From the NCBI GenBank assembly GCA_024529925.1, contig JAFEUB010000333.1, positions 291,001 through 355,000 on the forward strand: a stretch of DNA of 64,000 bases. Direction: 5' to 3'. The notes under the pieces are model-generated. The model did no database searches. It had not been told where the DNA came from and saw only the letters and a program-made list of their open reading frames with translations. Positions 25,015-37,200 of this stretch are shown piece after piece. The position numbers and the translations under genes were made by a program. The stretch is from Ophthalmolycus amberensis. Taxonomy: Eukaryota; Chordata; Actinopteri; Perciformes; Zoarcidae. Numbering within the stretch: position 1 is the stretch's first letter; every line of letters starts with the position of its first letter.

Positions 25015-25496
25015 GTAAGTCGTTTGCGTTTGCAAATGCATGAATCTTACCGCGAGCGTTGCGTAGCAAGTTACAGTAAAAACAACCGAGAAGCTAATAC
25101 GTTGTGTTTCAATGCATTCACGATGAATTAACTGCAGTGGCTACTTAGCTTAGCTAACGCTAGCATTTAGCTAACTGGAGCTTTCGGAGACGCCAGCAGG
25201 AACCGCCTTTGACATTCATTTTATAAATCCTCTTTCATAGTAAGATGACTGATAGAAACGTAGTTATTAGTGGTGCGTGTTCGTATCAGAACAATTACAT
25301 GACAATAGTGGACACATTGTGTTCTTGATTTCTTTACGTTAGCCGACTTCTACGCTGAGGCCCAATGCTAATCATGCTAATAACCAAGCTAACCAACGGT
25401 TGATTTAACGTTATCCAACGTAACGTCAACTGACGTTAATTAATTAATCTATCTCTATCTCTGTATGTCTCTCGCCCTGTCTCTGTCTCTTTCAGC

Positions 25497-25523
25497 ATGA
25501 AACGGTTGAAACCCCACTCCTAG
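25497..25523 (+). other. ncoa6: Short upstream ORF in ncoa6 5'UTR
   Basis: ATG at 25497 opens a frame of eight codons closed by TAG before the chosen start at 25537. The chosen start leads directly into the acidic N-terminal segment that precedes the conserved FIAFQGNMEDEDF region. The upstream frame may lower initiation at the main start. Confidence 0.4.
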
Positions 25524-25536
25524 TCAGAGGGGGAGG

Positions 25537-28500
25537 ATGGCTCATCGATGTTCCCCACCTTTGCCTTCTTCGTCCCAGAGGACCGAGCACCTGGAGCCGG
25601 ATAACGACTCCGACGGGGACTCTGGTGTCGGGGAGGATGCTGACAGTTGCCATGGAGGAGCAGGAGCAGCAGAAGAGGAAGTCAACAAGCGAAGGGAGGG
25701 AGAGGGTTATGCCGTTTTTATCGCCTTCCAGGGGAATATGGAGGATGAGGACTTCTCTCAAAAACTCGAGTCTATCCTCAGTGGCATACCAAACATGCTT
25801 GATATGGGTTAGTTCAAACTTATTTACTCAAATTTGGCACTGAAGATGCAACTTCTATCCATTCATAGTCCCCATTTTTTTAGGCTCTGAGAGGCTGCAG
25901 CCACAGCATGTGGAGCCGTGGAACAGCGTGCGGGTTACCTTCAACATTCCTCGGGATGCTGCGGAGCGACTCAGGCTGTTGGCCCAGAACAACCAGCAGC
26001 AGCTCAGAGACCTGGGGATCCTCTCTGTGCAGATAGAAGGTAACAGCGCAGCCTTCAGTCTCCAGCTCACTTCAGAACAGGATGTGTGTGTCTCAAGAAT
26101 AAAGCATACAAACAAGACCCTTGTAGATGTCAGTTATACGTGTCCCCTCTGTTGTCTTTCAGGAGAAGGGGCCATCAACGTGGCTGTGGGACCAAATCGG
26201 GGACAGGAAGTCAGAGTGAACGGACCAATTGGAGCACCTGTCCAGATGAGAATGGATGTTGGCTTTCCAGGTCAGCCTGGTCCAGGTATTAGTTTACTGG
26301 ATTGATGACACATGATCTCTGGTATAAACTAACTGAATCTGTGCCTGCATGTTGGACAGTAGTTATTTTGGTAGTAGGTTAAAACAATGTAATATGCACA
26401 TATTTCCATTAGGAGTGGTGAGGATGGCTAACCCGGCGATGGTTCCCCCTGGACCCGGCATGGCGGGTCAGGCGATGGTACCAGGCAGCAGTGGACAGAT
26501 GCATCCTCGTGTTCAGAGACCTTCTTCACAGACAGGTTCAGGTCTTTATTTCTTGTACGTCAAGTGATGCATGTTGTAATTTTGAATATCTCACAGCATG
26601 GACAGTACAAGAATGGGTAAAAACAATCCTCCTCTCCAACAGATGTTATGGATCCGATGATGCCGGGTATGTCAGTTCAGCAGCAACAGCAACTTCAGCA
26701 CCAACAGGCTGGTCCCCCCCACGTCTCAGGCCCAATGCCCCCTCAGGCTGCCCATCACATGCAGGCTCTGCAGGGCGGGAGACCCCTCAACCCCGCCGCC
26801 CTGCAGCAGCTTCAGCAGCAGCAACACCACCAACAGCAGCAGCAACAGGCCCAGCAGCAAGCTCAGCTGTCTCAGCTTGGACCTAGACCTCCGTTCAACC
26901 CATCGGGTCAGATGGCTGTGCCTCCTGGCTGGAACCAGTTGCCCTCTGGGGTCCTCCAGCCACCAGCCCCCCAAGGAGGCCCTGCCTGGAGAAAGCCGCC
27001 ACCGCAAGCCCAAATGGTTCCACGTCCTCCCTCTCTTGCTACGGTTCAGACTCCCAGCCACCCTCCGCCCCCTTACCCATTTGGCAGCCAGCAGGCTGGG
27101 CAGGTGTTCAACGCCATGGGTCAGGGACAATTACAGCAGCAACAGCAGCCGGGAGTGGGTCAGTTTGCCGCCCCCCAGCCTAAAGGCCTACAGGCCGGCC
27201 CTGGTGGTGTCGCGGGACCGCCCAGACCCCCTCCGCCCCTTCCACCAACTTCTGGACCGCAGGGCAACCTCACTGCCAAGTCCCCTGGTTCCTCTTCGTC
27301 TCCTTTTCAGCAGGGTTCGCCAGGGACTCCTCCCATGATGGTTCAGAGACCGACGACTCCACAGGGTTTCCCCCAGGGCGTCGGATCACCGGGAAGAGCC
27401 GCCCTCGGGCAACCGGGTAACATGCAACAAGGTTTCATGGGAATGCCCCAGCATGGACAGCCTGGGGCCCAAGTTCACCCAGGTGGGTTATTGTCGGTAA
27501 TCGTCTCTCGGTAGACTGAAATCCAATCAAAAGTTGTGTTTTCCCTCCTTATGTGTGCTTTAGTATGTTATGTTGAAGTACTCTGATGTCTGGAGTAACA
27601 AACGAACACTGATTGCAGGCATGCCGAAGCGTCCTATGGGCTTTCCAAACCCAAACTTTGTCCAAGGTCAGGTGAGTGCCAGCACCCCAGGAGCCGCTGT
27701 TGGAGGAGCCAATCAGCAGCTACAGAGCAGCCAAGTGATGACTCACACAGGTAAAACATTCACCGTTTACCCAATCACAAAGACCTCATGTGGAAATGAC
27801 ATGTACTGAGGCTCGATATCTTACATTTGAAGAATATACTTTGACTGAAAACTAAAACACAAGACTACTGAATAATAAACACTACTACATTCCCTATGTG
27901 TGAATCACTACTACACTACTAAATATGAACTACTTAAATACATAAAACGTTATTTTTTCCCTCAGATAGAAGCAATTATAGCGCCACGCTTAACATTCAT
28001 TTATAAGCTAATTTCTGAGATGGTAGTGACACAATGAATAGCTGTAGCCTGAAGTTCATCAACAGCACAGCTAGTGGACTAATTAAGAATTATGGACTGA
28101 ACTGGCTTTTCTGTTTACCGGCCACATAAACCACCGACATCAGGAACATTTATTACAGCTTCATCCAGTGTTCTTTAGATTGGACTTCAAGCCTCACAGC
28201 GATTAAGATCTTAATTTAGAATATGTTAGAATAACAATTTAAAATATTACTCATGCTTGTTTCTTGGTAATGCATGAATCAAACTTGAACACTGTCAGAG
28301 GAACACAAATGTCCAAGATTGCAGAATTGTTCTATGGAACTCAACGACTGTACTTGGAAGATTTGGTCCTAATGTTAGATTTAGTTGCTAAAAACTTTGC
28401 AATGAATCATTTGTCCTTGTGTGTTTTTCATCAATTAAAATCTATATATCAAACATGGAAACAAAACAATTCTTATTTTCAGGTCATTATACACCAATGA

Positions 28501-31171
28501 AACATAGTTATGAATATTATATTCCATTTCTGCCAATTAATCCCCCTAAATGTTCCCTTTAATGAACTGCTTTGGTGCGTAAACAGCCTCATTTGAGACG
28601 TTATGGCTTAACCTGCGGTTAGCAGAGCACATGTTAGCTTATTACCGGTGTTTTCTTTCCTCTTCGTTTTACAACAGGAGCTCCGCCGTCAGCCTCCGCA
28701 CCAAACTCGATGCAGGGTCCACCCCACGCCCAGCCCAATGTTATGGGTGTACAAAGTGGCATGGCCGGTCTGCCCCCTGGTACAACCGCTGGGCCCGGTA
28801 TGGGCCAGCAGCAGCCTGGCCTCCAGACCCAGATGATGGGCCTCCAGCATCAGGTCCAGCCCGTGTCTTCCTCCCCCAGCCAGAAGGTTCAAGGCCAGGG
28901 TGGAGGTCAGACTGTCCTCTCAAGGCCCCTCAGTCAAGGGCAGAGAGGAGGGATGACCCCACCCAAGCAAATGATGCCTCAGCAAGGCCAGGGGGTGATG
29001 CATGGGCAGGGTCAGATGGTTGGAGGCCAAGGGCACCAGGCCATGCTCCTGCAGCAGCAGCAGCAACAACAGCAACAAAACTCCATGATGGAACAAATGG
29101 TTGCCAACCAGATGCAAGGCAACAAGCAGGCATTTGGAGGCAAGATTCCAGCTGGAGTGATGCCCGGCCAGATGATGCGTGGGCCTGCTCCAAACGTTCC
29201 AGGTAACATGGTTCAGTTCCAGGGCCAGGTTGGCACTCAGCAGATGACTCCACAACAGCAACAGCAGCAGCAAATGGCTCAACTCCAACAACAGCAGTTA
29301 CAACAGCAGCAGCAGCACCAGTTGCAGCAACAGCAGCTACAGCAACAGCAACAACACCAGCAGATGAACCAGCAACAGCCCCAGCAGGTTCCTATTGCTG
29401 GCAACCCTAATCAGGCAATGGGCATGCATGGGCAACAGATGAGGCTCCCTGCTGGTCATCCTCTCATCCAACAGCAGCAGCTACAGCAGCAGCAGAAACA
29501 ACAGCAACAGGCCATGTTACAGCAACAACAACAACAACAACAGGCAGCTCAACAGCACCCTCATCCTTTGGGAGATCCTAATAGTGGGACAGGGGACTTG
29601 GGGGTCCAACAGATGGTCCCTGATATGCAGGCGCAGCAGCAAGGCATGATCGGGGGCCCTCAGCACATGCAGATGGCAAATGGCCACTTTGCAGGTCATG
29701 GCATGAACTTTAACCCTCAGTTCCAAGGTCAGATGCCGATGGCGGGAGCCTGCGTACAGCCAGGAGGCTTTCCCGTCAGCAAGGATGTAACGCTGACGAG
29801 CCCACTGCTGGTCAACCTGCTGCAGAGCGATATCTCAGCCAGCCAGTTTGGACCAGGAGGAAAACAGGGAGCAGGTGCGGGCAATCAGGCCAAACCCAAA
29901 AAGAAGAAACCGGCACGAAAGAAGAAGCCCAAAGAGGGAGAGGGACAACAGCAAGTCGAGGGACTTGGGTAATCATTTATATTTCTTACAGGTTTGTTTT
30001 TGCCATGGTGGACAGTTGAAGAAAGGTGTTTCTCTGTTCCGTTAATTCATTGATTCAGAACCATCTCTTTATTCTCTTAGTGGTCTTGATGTGGCTGCTG
30101 GCATGGAGGATTCCGAACTGCCAAATCTGGGTGGTGAACAGAGTTTGGGTTTAGACAACTCCAGGCCAGAAACTCCCCGAGTTTGCCAACAGGCCTGCAG
30201 GTAAATAACATAGCATTAATCTATTTTGGCAATTATTTTGAATCTGCATTCAGTTGCTGATTGTTGTAGTTGTAGCAGCTTGACAGTACGCTCTCTACAT
30301 TTCTCCCTCTACACTTTATCTAGGCTTTCCTGGCCAGCCTGGAGACCAGAGAGTATTACAGCAGGTACCAATGCAATTTATGCAGCAGCAGCAACAACAA
30401 CAACAGCAGCAGCATCAACAACAACAACAAATGCAGCACATGCAACAGCAACAGATACAACAACAACAAATGCAGCAACAAGCAACAAATACAACAACAA
30501 ATGCAACAGCAGCAAATACAGCAACAACAGCAGCAGCAGCAGCAGATACAACAGATGCAGATGCAGGGTCTCCAGAATACTCAGGGGCAGCAGGTGATGA
30601 CGGGGCCGCAGACTTCAGGTCAAGGCCAGCCTCAGATGCACCCTCACCAGCTGCAGCAGCAACAACAACAACAACAAACTCAGCAGCCACACCTGCTACA
30701 ACAGGTATTCTTATTCTCATTGTGTACCGTAATGACAGTGTTTGGTATCAACACAATTGTATGCAGTTTATCAATTCATACTTCAGTCATTCAGTCATAC
30801 TTAAAGGTGCAAAATTCGAAATGCAGAGCATGTCTATGATTTGGGGGATTGCCCAACATGGCTCTCAACCTGAGCTAACAGCTAACTGTGCTAACAGCAC
30901 GAACCTATAACGGCAACGCTGCTGACAGAAATAACCGTTTTAACGTGGGCCTATGTTGTATAATCCCGAGGCATTTAGGATAGTGCTTTTATCAGTGAAC
31001 TATTTGTGAAGTTACAAAAATTCAGAGATGCACGACCACTTGCACCACGGCCGTGATTACGTAATTTTCTGCCGCGCGCCGGCTTCACTACCACGAGTAA
31101 AAACGTAGCTTTATACTTCCACGACTCCGTTGTGGGTTTGGAAGGCATTATCAGTGGTAACCGTCATATGA

Positions 31172-31206
<35 letters not shown>

Positions 31207-34200
31207 GGCTACATAACCAAACCACAGAACAGCTCTAATATCAACACACACACAAAGAAAGAGCGACTTCATTCTCTGCTCAGGACGCCGCTACTCTTCT
31301 ATATCTTTACATAACAAACAGTTTACTTTTTAATCCTCTGTTTCTAATGTAGCACCTTTTTTAATGGTGATCCCCATTTTGCATTTTAGCAACAACAACA
31401 GCAGCAGATGATAATGATGCTGAAGATGCAGCAGGAGCAGGCAAAGAATCGCATGTCCATCCCTCCCGGAGGGCAGATCCCTCCTCGGGGCATGGGCAAT
31501 CCCCCGGAGGTGCAGAGGCTTCCTGTCTCACAGCAAAGCAACATGCCTGTAATGATCAGCCTTCCAGGACATGGAGGGGTACCGCCGTCACCTGACAAAG
31601 CAAGAGGGATGCCCCTGATGGTGAACCCACAGGTGAGGGCCGTGTGCTGCAGCATGTGTAAACACAATATTACTTGTGAGCGCACTGTTGTGTATTTTCT
31701 TGGGAGTGACATTGTATGTTTTGTTTTCCATTCTAGCTTGCAGGAGCTGCGCGAAGAATGTCCCATCCTGATGGAGGGCAGGGTCCTCAATGCACTGGAT
31801 CTGAAGAAGCCATTGCAGGGGCTCACCCAAAGCAGCCTGGTGGCCCAGAAGTTGGGGTGCAGCATCCTGGCAATGGAACCCAACAAATGATGGCCAATCA
31901 GGGCTCCAACGCTCACATGATGAAGCAAGGCCCTGGTCCATCACCAATGCCCCAGCACACCGGAGCCAGTCCCCAGCAGCAGTTACCTAGTCAGCCTCAG
32001 CAAGGAGGCCCCATGTCGGGCCTTCATTTCCCCAATGTCCCCACCACCTCACAGAGCTCCAGGCCCAAAACCCCCAACAGAGCCAGCCCCAGGCCGTACC
32101 ACCATCCCCTCACCCCGACTAATCGTCCACCCAGTACCGAACCCTCCGAAATCAACCTTTCACCTGAGAGGCTTAATGCCTCTATTGCAGGGCTGTTTCC
32201 TCCCAAAATCAACATTCCTCTGCCTCCCAGGCAGCCGAACCTAAACAGGGGATTTGATCAGCAAGGTCTTAACCCGACAACTCTGAAAGCCATTGGGCAG
32301 GCCCCTCCTACCTTAAATTTACCAGGCAACAACAACAACAACGGCAGTGTGGGTGGAAATAACAGTCAACAGCCGTTCTCTACTGGCGCTGGAGTAGGAG
32401 GTGTAAGCGCTAAACAGGACAAGCAGCCTGGAGGGCAGGCTAAGAGGGCGAGTCCCAGCAATAGCCGGAGGTCCAGTCCAGCCTCGAGCCGAAAGTCGGC
32501 CACCCCAAGTCCAGGGAGACAAAAGGGGACAAAGATGGCCATCAACTGCCCTCCGCCCCAGCAGCAGATGGTTAACCCTCAGGGGCAAACCATGATGCTA
32601 AGCCCTACCTCAGTACCCTCAAATCCAGTATCTATGCCGTCTCAAGTGAGTGGGGCCGTGGAGGCACAGCAGACCCAGAGCCCCTTCCACGGGATGCAAG
32701 GTAACACCGCTGAGGGAATCAGGGAAAGTCAGGGAATGATGACAGCAGAGCAGCGACAGATGCCTCAGCCTTTGAGGGAGTTATCAGCTCCCAAAATGGC
32801 AAGTCCTCGTTTCCCGTTGCCTCAGCAGCCGAAACCTGACTTGGAACCGAAGGCCGGCGCAGTTGACAGGCTCCCGGCGCAAACGGCACCTTTGCAGGAC
32901 TCCGAGGCCTCGCCTACTCTCAGGGCCGCGCCAACCTCCCTCAACCAGTTGCTGGATAACTCGGGGATGGCAAGCATGCCTCCTCGGCCCGCACAGCTTA
33001 GTACTGTTAGGGATGTTATGGGAAAGGACAGCCCCAAGTCTGCTTTGGATCCAGAGAGACCGCTCCACAGTAATACCCAGAGCACAGATGTGTCAGCTGC
33101 TGTCGCTATAAATGTATCGGAAGCTAAACCCAAAACTGCTGTCCCAATCCCTACCAGCAGTCCTAAGTTGCATCCTGCCTCAATTTCCAGCTCGCACCCT
33201 AGCACCAACGCAACCTCTAATACTACCCCCAGCCTGAGCCAGAACCCCATCTCAAGTCTCTGTGTCCATCCCAGTCCAAATGTAAACCCAACACCTACCA
33301 TCTGCACCACCCTCAGTACTAACACGAATGCCACCACGAGTGGAAGCCCCAACCCAGTCACTTCCAGTAAAAGCAGTCCCGCCTTGACTGTCAGCACCAG
33401 TTCTAACTCCAGCTCAGCTCCGAAACCTAGTCCTAAACCGGTGACCAGTGTTCACTCGGTCATACAGATCCCTGCCTCTTCTAGTGCAATTTCCCCCAAT
33501 CAGATCACTGTGTTTGTCACCTCTAACCCCATAACCCTTCCCCCTCCTCCCCAGGCACCCACATCTATGGCCTCCACCATGGTGGCTGTCCCCAACAAGA
33601 ACTTTAGACCTCAGGACATCCGGCAGCAGGCCCCCGTCCCCCGCCCTCCTCAGTTTATCACCGCCACCCCTGTATTTATCAACTCAAATTTCCAGGTCCC
33701 AGGTGCACCTGTGGCTCCCAATACCACAATGGTGTCGCAGTCAGTCACCATGGTGGGGCCCATCCAAGTGTCCGCTGCGAACATCCAACTTTCTGCTGCC
33801 CCTGAGCTCCACCCAGTCCTCGGGGGCTAGCGTGACCAGCACTCAGCCTACCAGGAGTGCTGTTGGACAGGTCCAGATTGCCACCAGTGTGTCCTCATCA
33901 GTCCCAGTTGGTACTCTGCCAGCACCTCAGCAAATTAACCCAGGGGCTCCCAAAACAGCAAATCTAGGCGAGGCAGTTTCTGCTCAGAAAGCGACCGGTA
34001 GTCCCCCAGTACGGCAGCCGTCTCCTCATCCCAGCCCTTCGGCATCATCTCCCTTCCAGGCACCCCTGGCTTCTCCTCCTCTCTGCTCCAGTCCCGGGGC
34101 TGCTAACGCCATCCGGAAGAGCCCCATGTCGCCATCCACCCGCTGCCCAGGTGAAAGGTAAACCTGCACAGGCGGTTGTGTCTGGTACAGCTGACTCCCA

Positions 34201-37200
34201 GCAGAGTCCTGTAGAAAGGCCCGCGCAGAGTCCCACCGGAGCGGTGCCACCACAGGCCTTTCATCCTCCTGCTCGTCCTGCCATCCAGATTGAAGTACTG
34301 GCTCCCCATACTAGTGCTGCTGCTACGAACAACATTACTCCGCCTGCTGTCTCCTCTCCATCCCCAGCTCCTGGCCAGGTGGCTGTTCCCATTCAGATTA
34401 TCACCCAGGCTCCAGTGTCCGCACCAGCTTCAGTCTCAGCCCAGGCCCAGGTTGGACCTTCTCAAGCTCCTACAGTCACTGTAGTCTGTGCCACCACAGG
34501 TGTCTCGTCTGCTGCTTTGCTCTCTACGGTTGCTTCCGTACAAAGTCCCGTACCGTCCATTGTTCCAATTGTCGCTGGACCTGGACCTGCTCTGGAGGTT
34601 GCCCCCACCACATCCTCTCCAATTGCAAACCCCAGCGGAGTTCCACCAGTTCAGCCTAACCCCCCAGCTGTGGAGCCCCCCATGCTGCCAGCTGCTGCAT
34701 CTGTAGAAGCCACTCAGACCACCCCAGGTAAGCACACGACTATCAAGTTCACAGGATAACGACCACTTTATGGCTGTACTCCTTGGTCAGGTCAATCAGC
34801 TTTCATGTAACCGTAAAGCTAGGGTTGGTAATCTGGAGGGTACATATATGCTCGATTCAAAAAATGATCCAACGGAGAACAACCGAGCCCAGTGTTGCCA
34901 ACTCTATTCCAATGACAGCAGCTCGCAGCACTAGCTCCAAAAGTGGCTAAATCTAGCAAGAAAGTCTCCAAGTTGTCAACACTTCCCCCAAAGTTATCAT
35001 TATGACCGTAAGCAACCAACATGGCTGTTGTTGGTGCCAGGTGGCAACCGAAGAGTTTCTTAAAACGTGCATTCTCTCTACTGACCAGCAGGGGGCGAGT
35101 CCTCTGGTTGCAAAAAGAAGATTCTTCTTGTTTAAAAGGGAGAAACCGTTGCAAACTGGAGGAGAGACGGTTGTGCAAGCCTTATGCTCTACACCGTCTA
35201 CACATTAACGTATTCACTGTCTGTGTGGTTTTAGTTGAGTCACTGATGCAGATTCCTTGCTGATCATTTGTTACACATTCAAATGTGTCAGATAAACTAT
35301 TTAACCCCCCCCCCCCCCCCCCCCCCAGCAGCTATTCAACAAGTCCCACCGTCCCAGGAACCTGCCGCCAGTGAGAAGACGGGTAAGTCTTTGTTTTAAG
35401 AGGTTGTTAAGAAAAGCTTGAATCTCATTTTAGTCACTTGGGACCAGGTGGCGTAGAACTAACTCTTGTTTTTATCCCGTTCAGGTGAAGAGGTCTCGAC
35501 AGGTTCTGAGCAGGGGTAAGATTCCTGAACAACATTCGTGATGCTTCATGTGCTGGGGGTCTATTAAAGGTGTCCCTTATGCTGCGTTCACACCGGTCGC
35601 GTTGATTTTTTGACGCGCGTCGAGATTACATACAAAGTCTATGCACAGACGCGATGAGACTGGCGCGCCGCGATTTTGCGATGGCGCGTGAGTTGAAATT
35701 TTTCAACTTCTGCGAAATAATCGCGTGGCGCGATAGCCTATCAGCGTTGAGTTGCTCCCCCTGTCATCACTGACTTCCTGCCGTTGTTGAATCAGGAAAT
35801 AAATCCTGTAGCCGTCTGTGTTCACCCAGAGCTCTGATACCTCATATCAACAGAGACCGGACCAAACTATGTGTATACATGTGTGTGTGTAAACCATACG
35901 GTACAAACAATGAATAGACGCTGCCGTATTTACGTCTACGTGACGTTATTGAGTGCTGGTGGAGCTGCTACGATGTTAGCATAGCCTAGCACCGATCCAT
36001 CAGAGCTCCATTGAGAAGACAAGTAGCCTACAAATCGGCATCATTACGTAGTTATTTCGGAGTCCCTTTTTGTCGGTTTATTTTCCGTTGAATCACAGCC
36101 AAATCAGTTTATGTTGTGTTCCTACAGCTGTAGTAAACAGCGACCGGTGGCTTGCTAGACACAGTGAATACAGCTCGATGAAATCCACGGAGCTCCTCTG
36201 AACAATATTATGAACCAGACATGATGGCGTTTGGCATTCCTGACGTTTGAGGGACTTCCACAACACGTACAAAGCAGCAATTGTCCTTATTCCTTTCATG
36301 GTTGAAAGCGGAAAGAAATGACGGCCAGGTGAACGGCTTCCAGTCGATAAACCACTGCCCCCTCCGGCGCTACGCGATTTTGCGGCGTTTGGTGTGAACA
36401 CGACCGGCGGCGCAGTTGGACGCGATTTTGCAGTGCGTCAAAAAATCAACGCGACCGGTGTGAACGCAGCATTACTGTTATTGATCCCCGAAAAGTTGGC
36501 CTAGTCTTAAGAACCCTGCGCTCTTGACGGAGAAATGCTTCGACATTTCTAACCCAACTGTGAGACTCAGGGAGTTCATTTGGTGAAACCAATGAGCCAG
36601 CACTCGGTATGTATGATTGGCATGCACCAATATAATTACTCTCATGCACGTGAGAAGCTTAAAGGAACCGTGTGGGACATTTAGGGGTTAATTGGCAGAT
36701 ATTGGATATAATATTCATAACTATGTTTTAATCAGTTTATAATCACCCGAAACTCAGAATCGTTATGTTTTCATTTTTTTAGTTGACTTCTCTGCCGGCT
36801 GAGACAAAGCGGCAAGGAGGACAGGAGGAGGACAGGAGGAGGGATAAAGAGAGGACAGAGGGAGGAGCACAATAGGACAGGGGAAGGAGGACAGAGGGAG
36901 GGAGGAGGACAGGCGGAGGAGGAATGACTGATACAGACGAAGGTCTATCAGTCATTCGAAATAAACTTCACTCATAAATGTTATTGATTTTATTGACATG
37001 TTTGTTTCCAGTGAGATATTAATGCCTTTGTTCAGAGACTTTGCTGATGTAAACATTACTGTTGCTACTCTGGAAACAATATTTAGATATATCTAAATTA
37101 TAAATAACTTTAATTCTGTTCTGAATTTATTTGTTTTTTCAAAATCATACGTACATCTTTTTTTAAAACAAATATTGATGAAGCCATGTCTGTTCAGCAC

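Noticed and set aside
28920..29726. Leu-rich minus-strand ORFs in ncoa6 exon 7
   Set aside because: They are the reverse complement of the CAG/CAA Gln tracts.
30226..30720. Ala/Thr-rich proteins in ncoa6 exon 9
   Set aside because: Out-of-phase readings of the Gln tract; only the Gln frame matches NCOA6.
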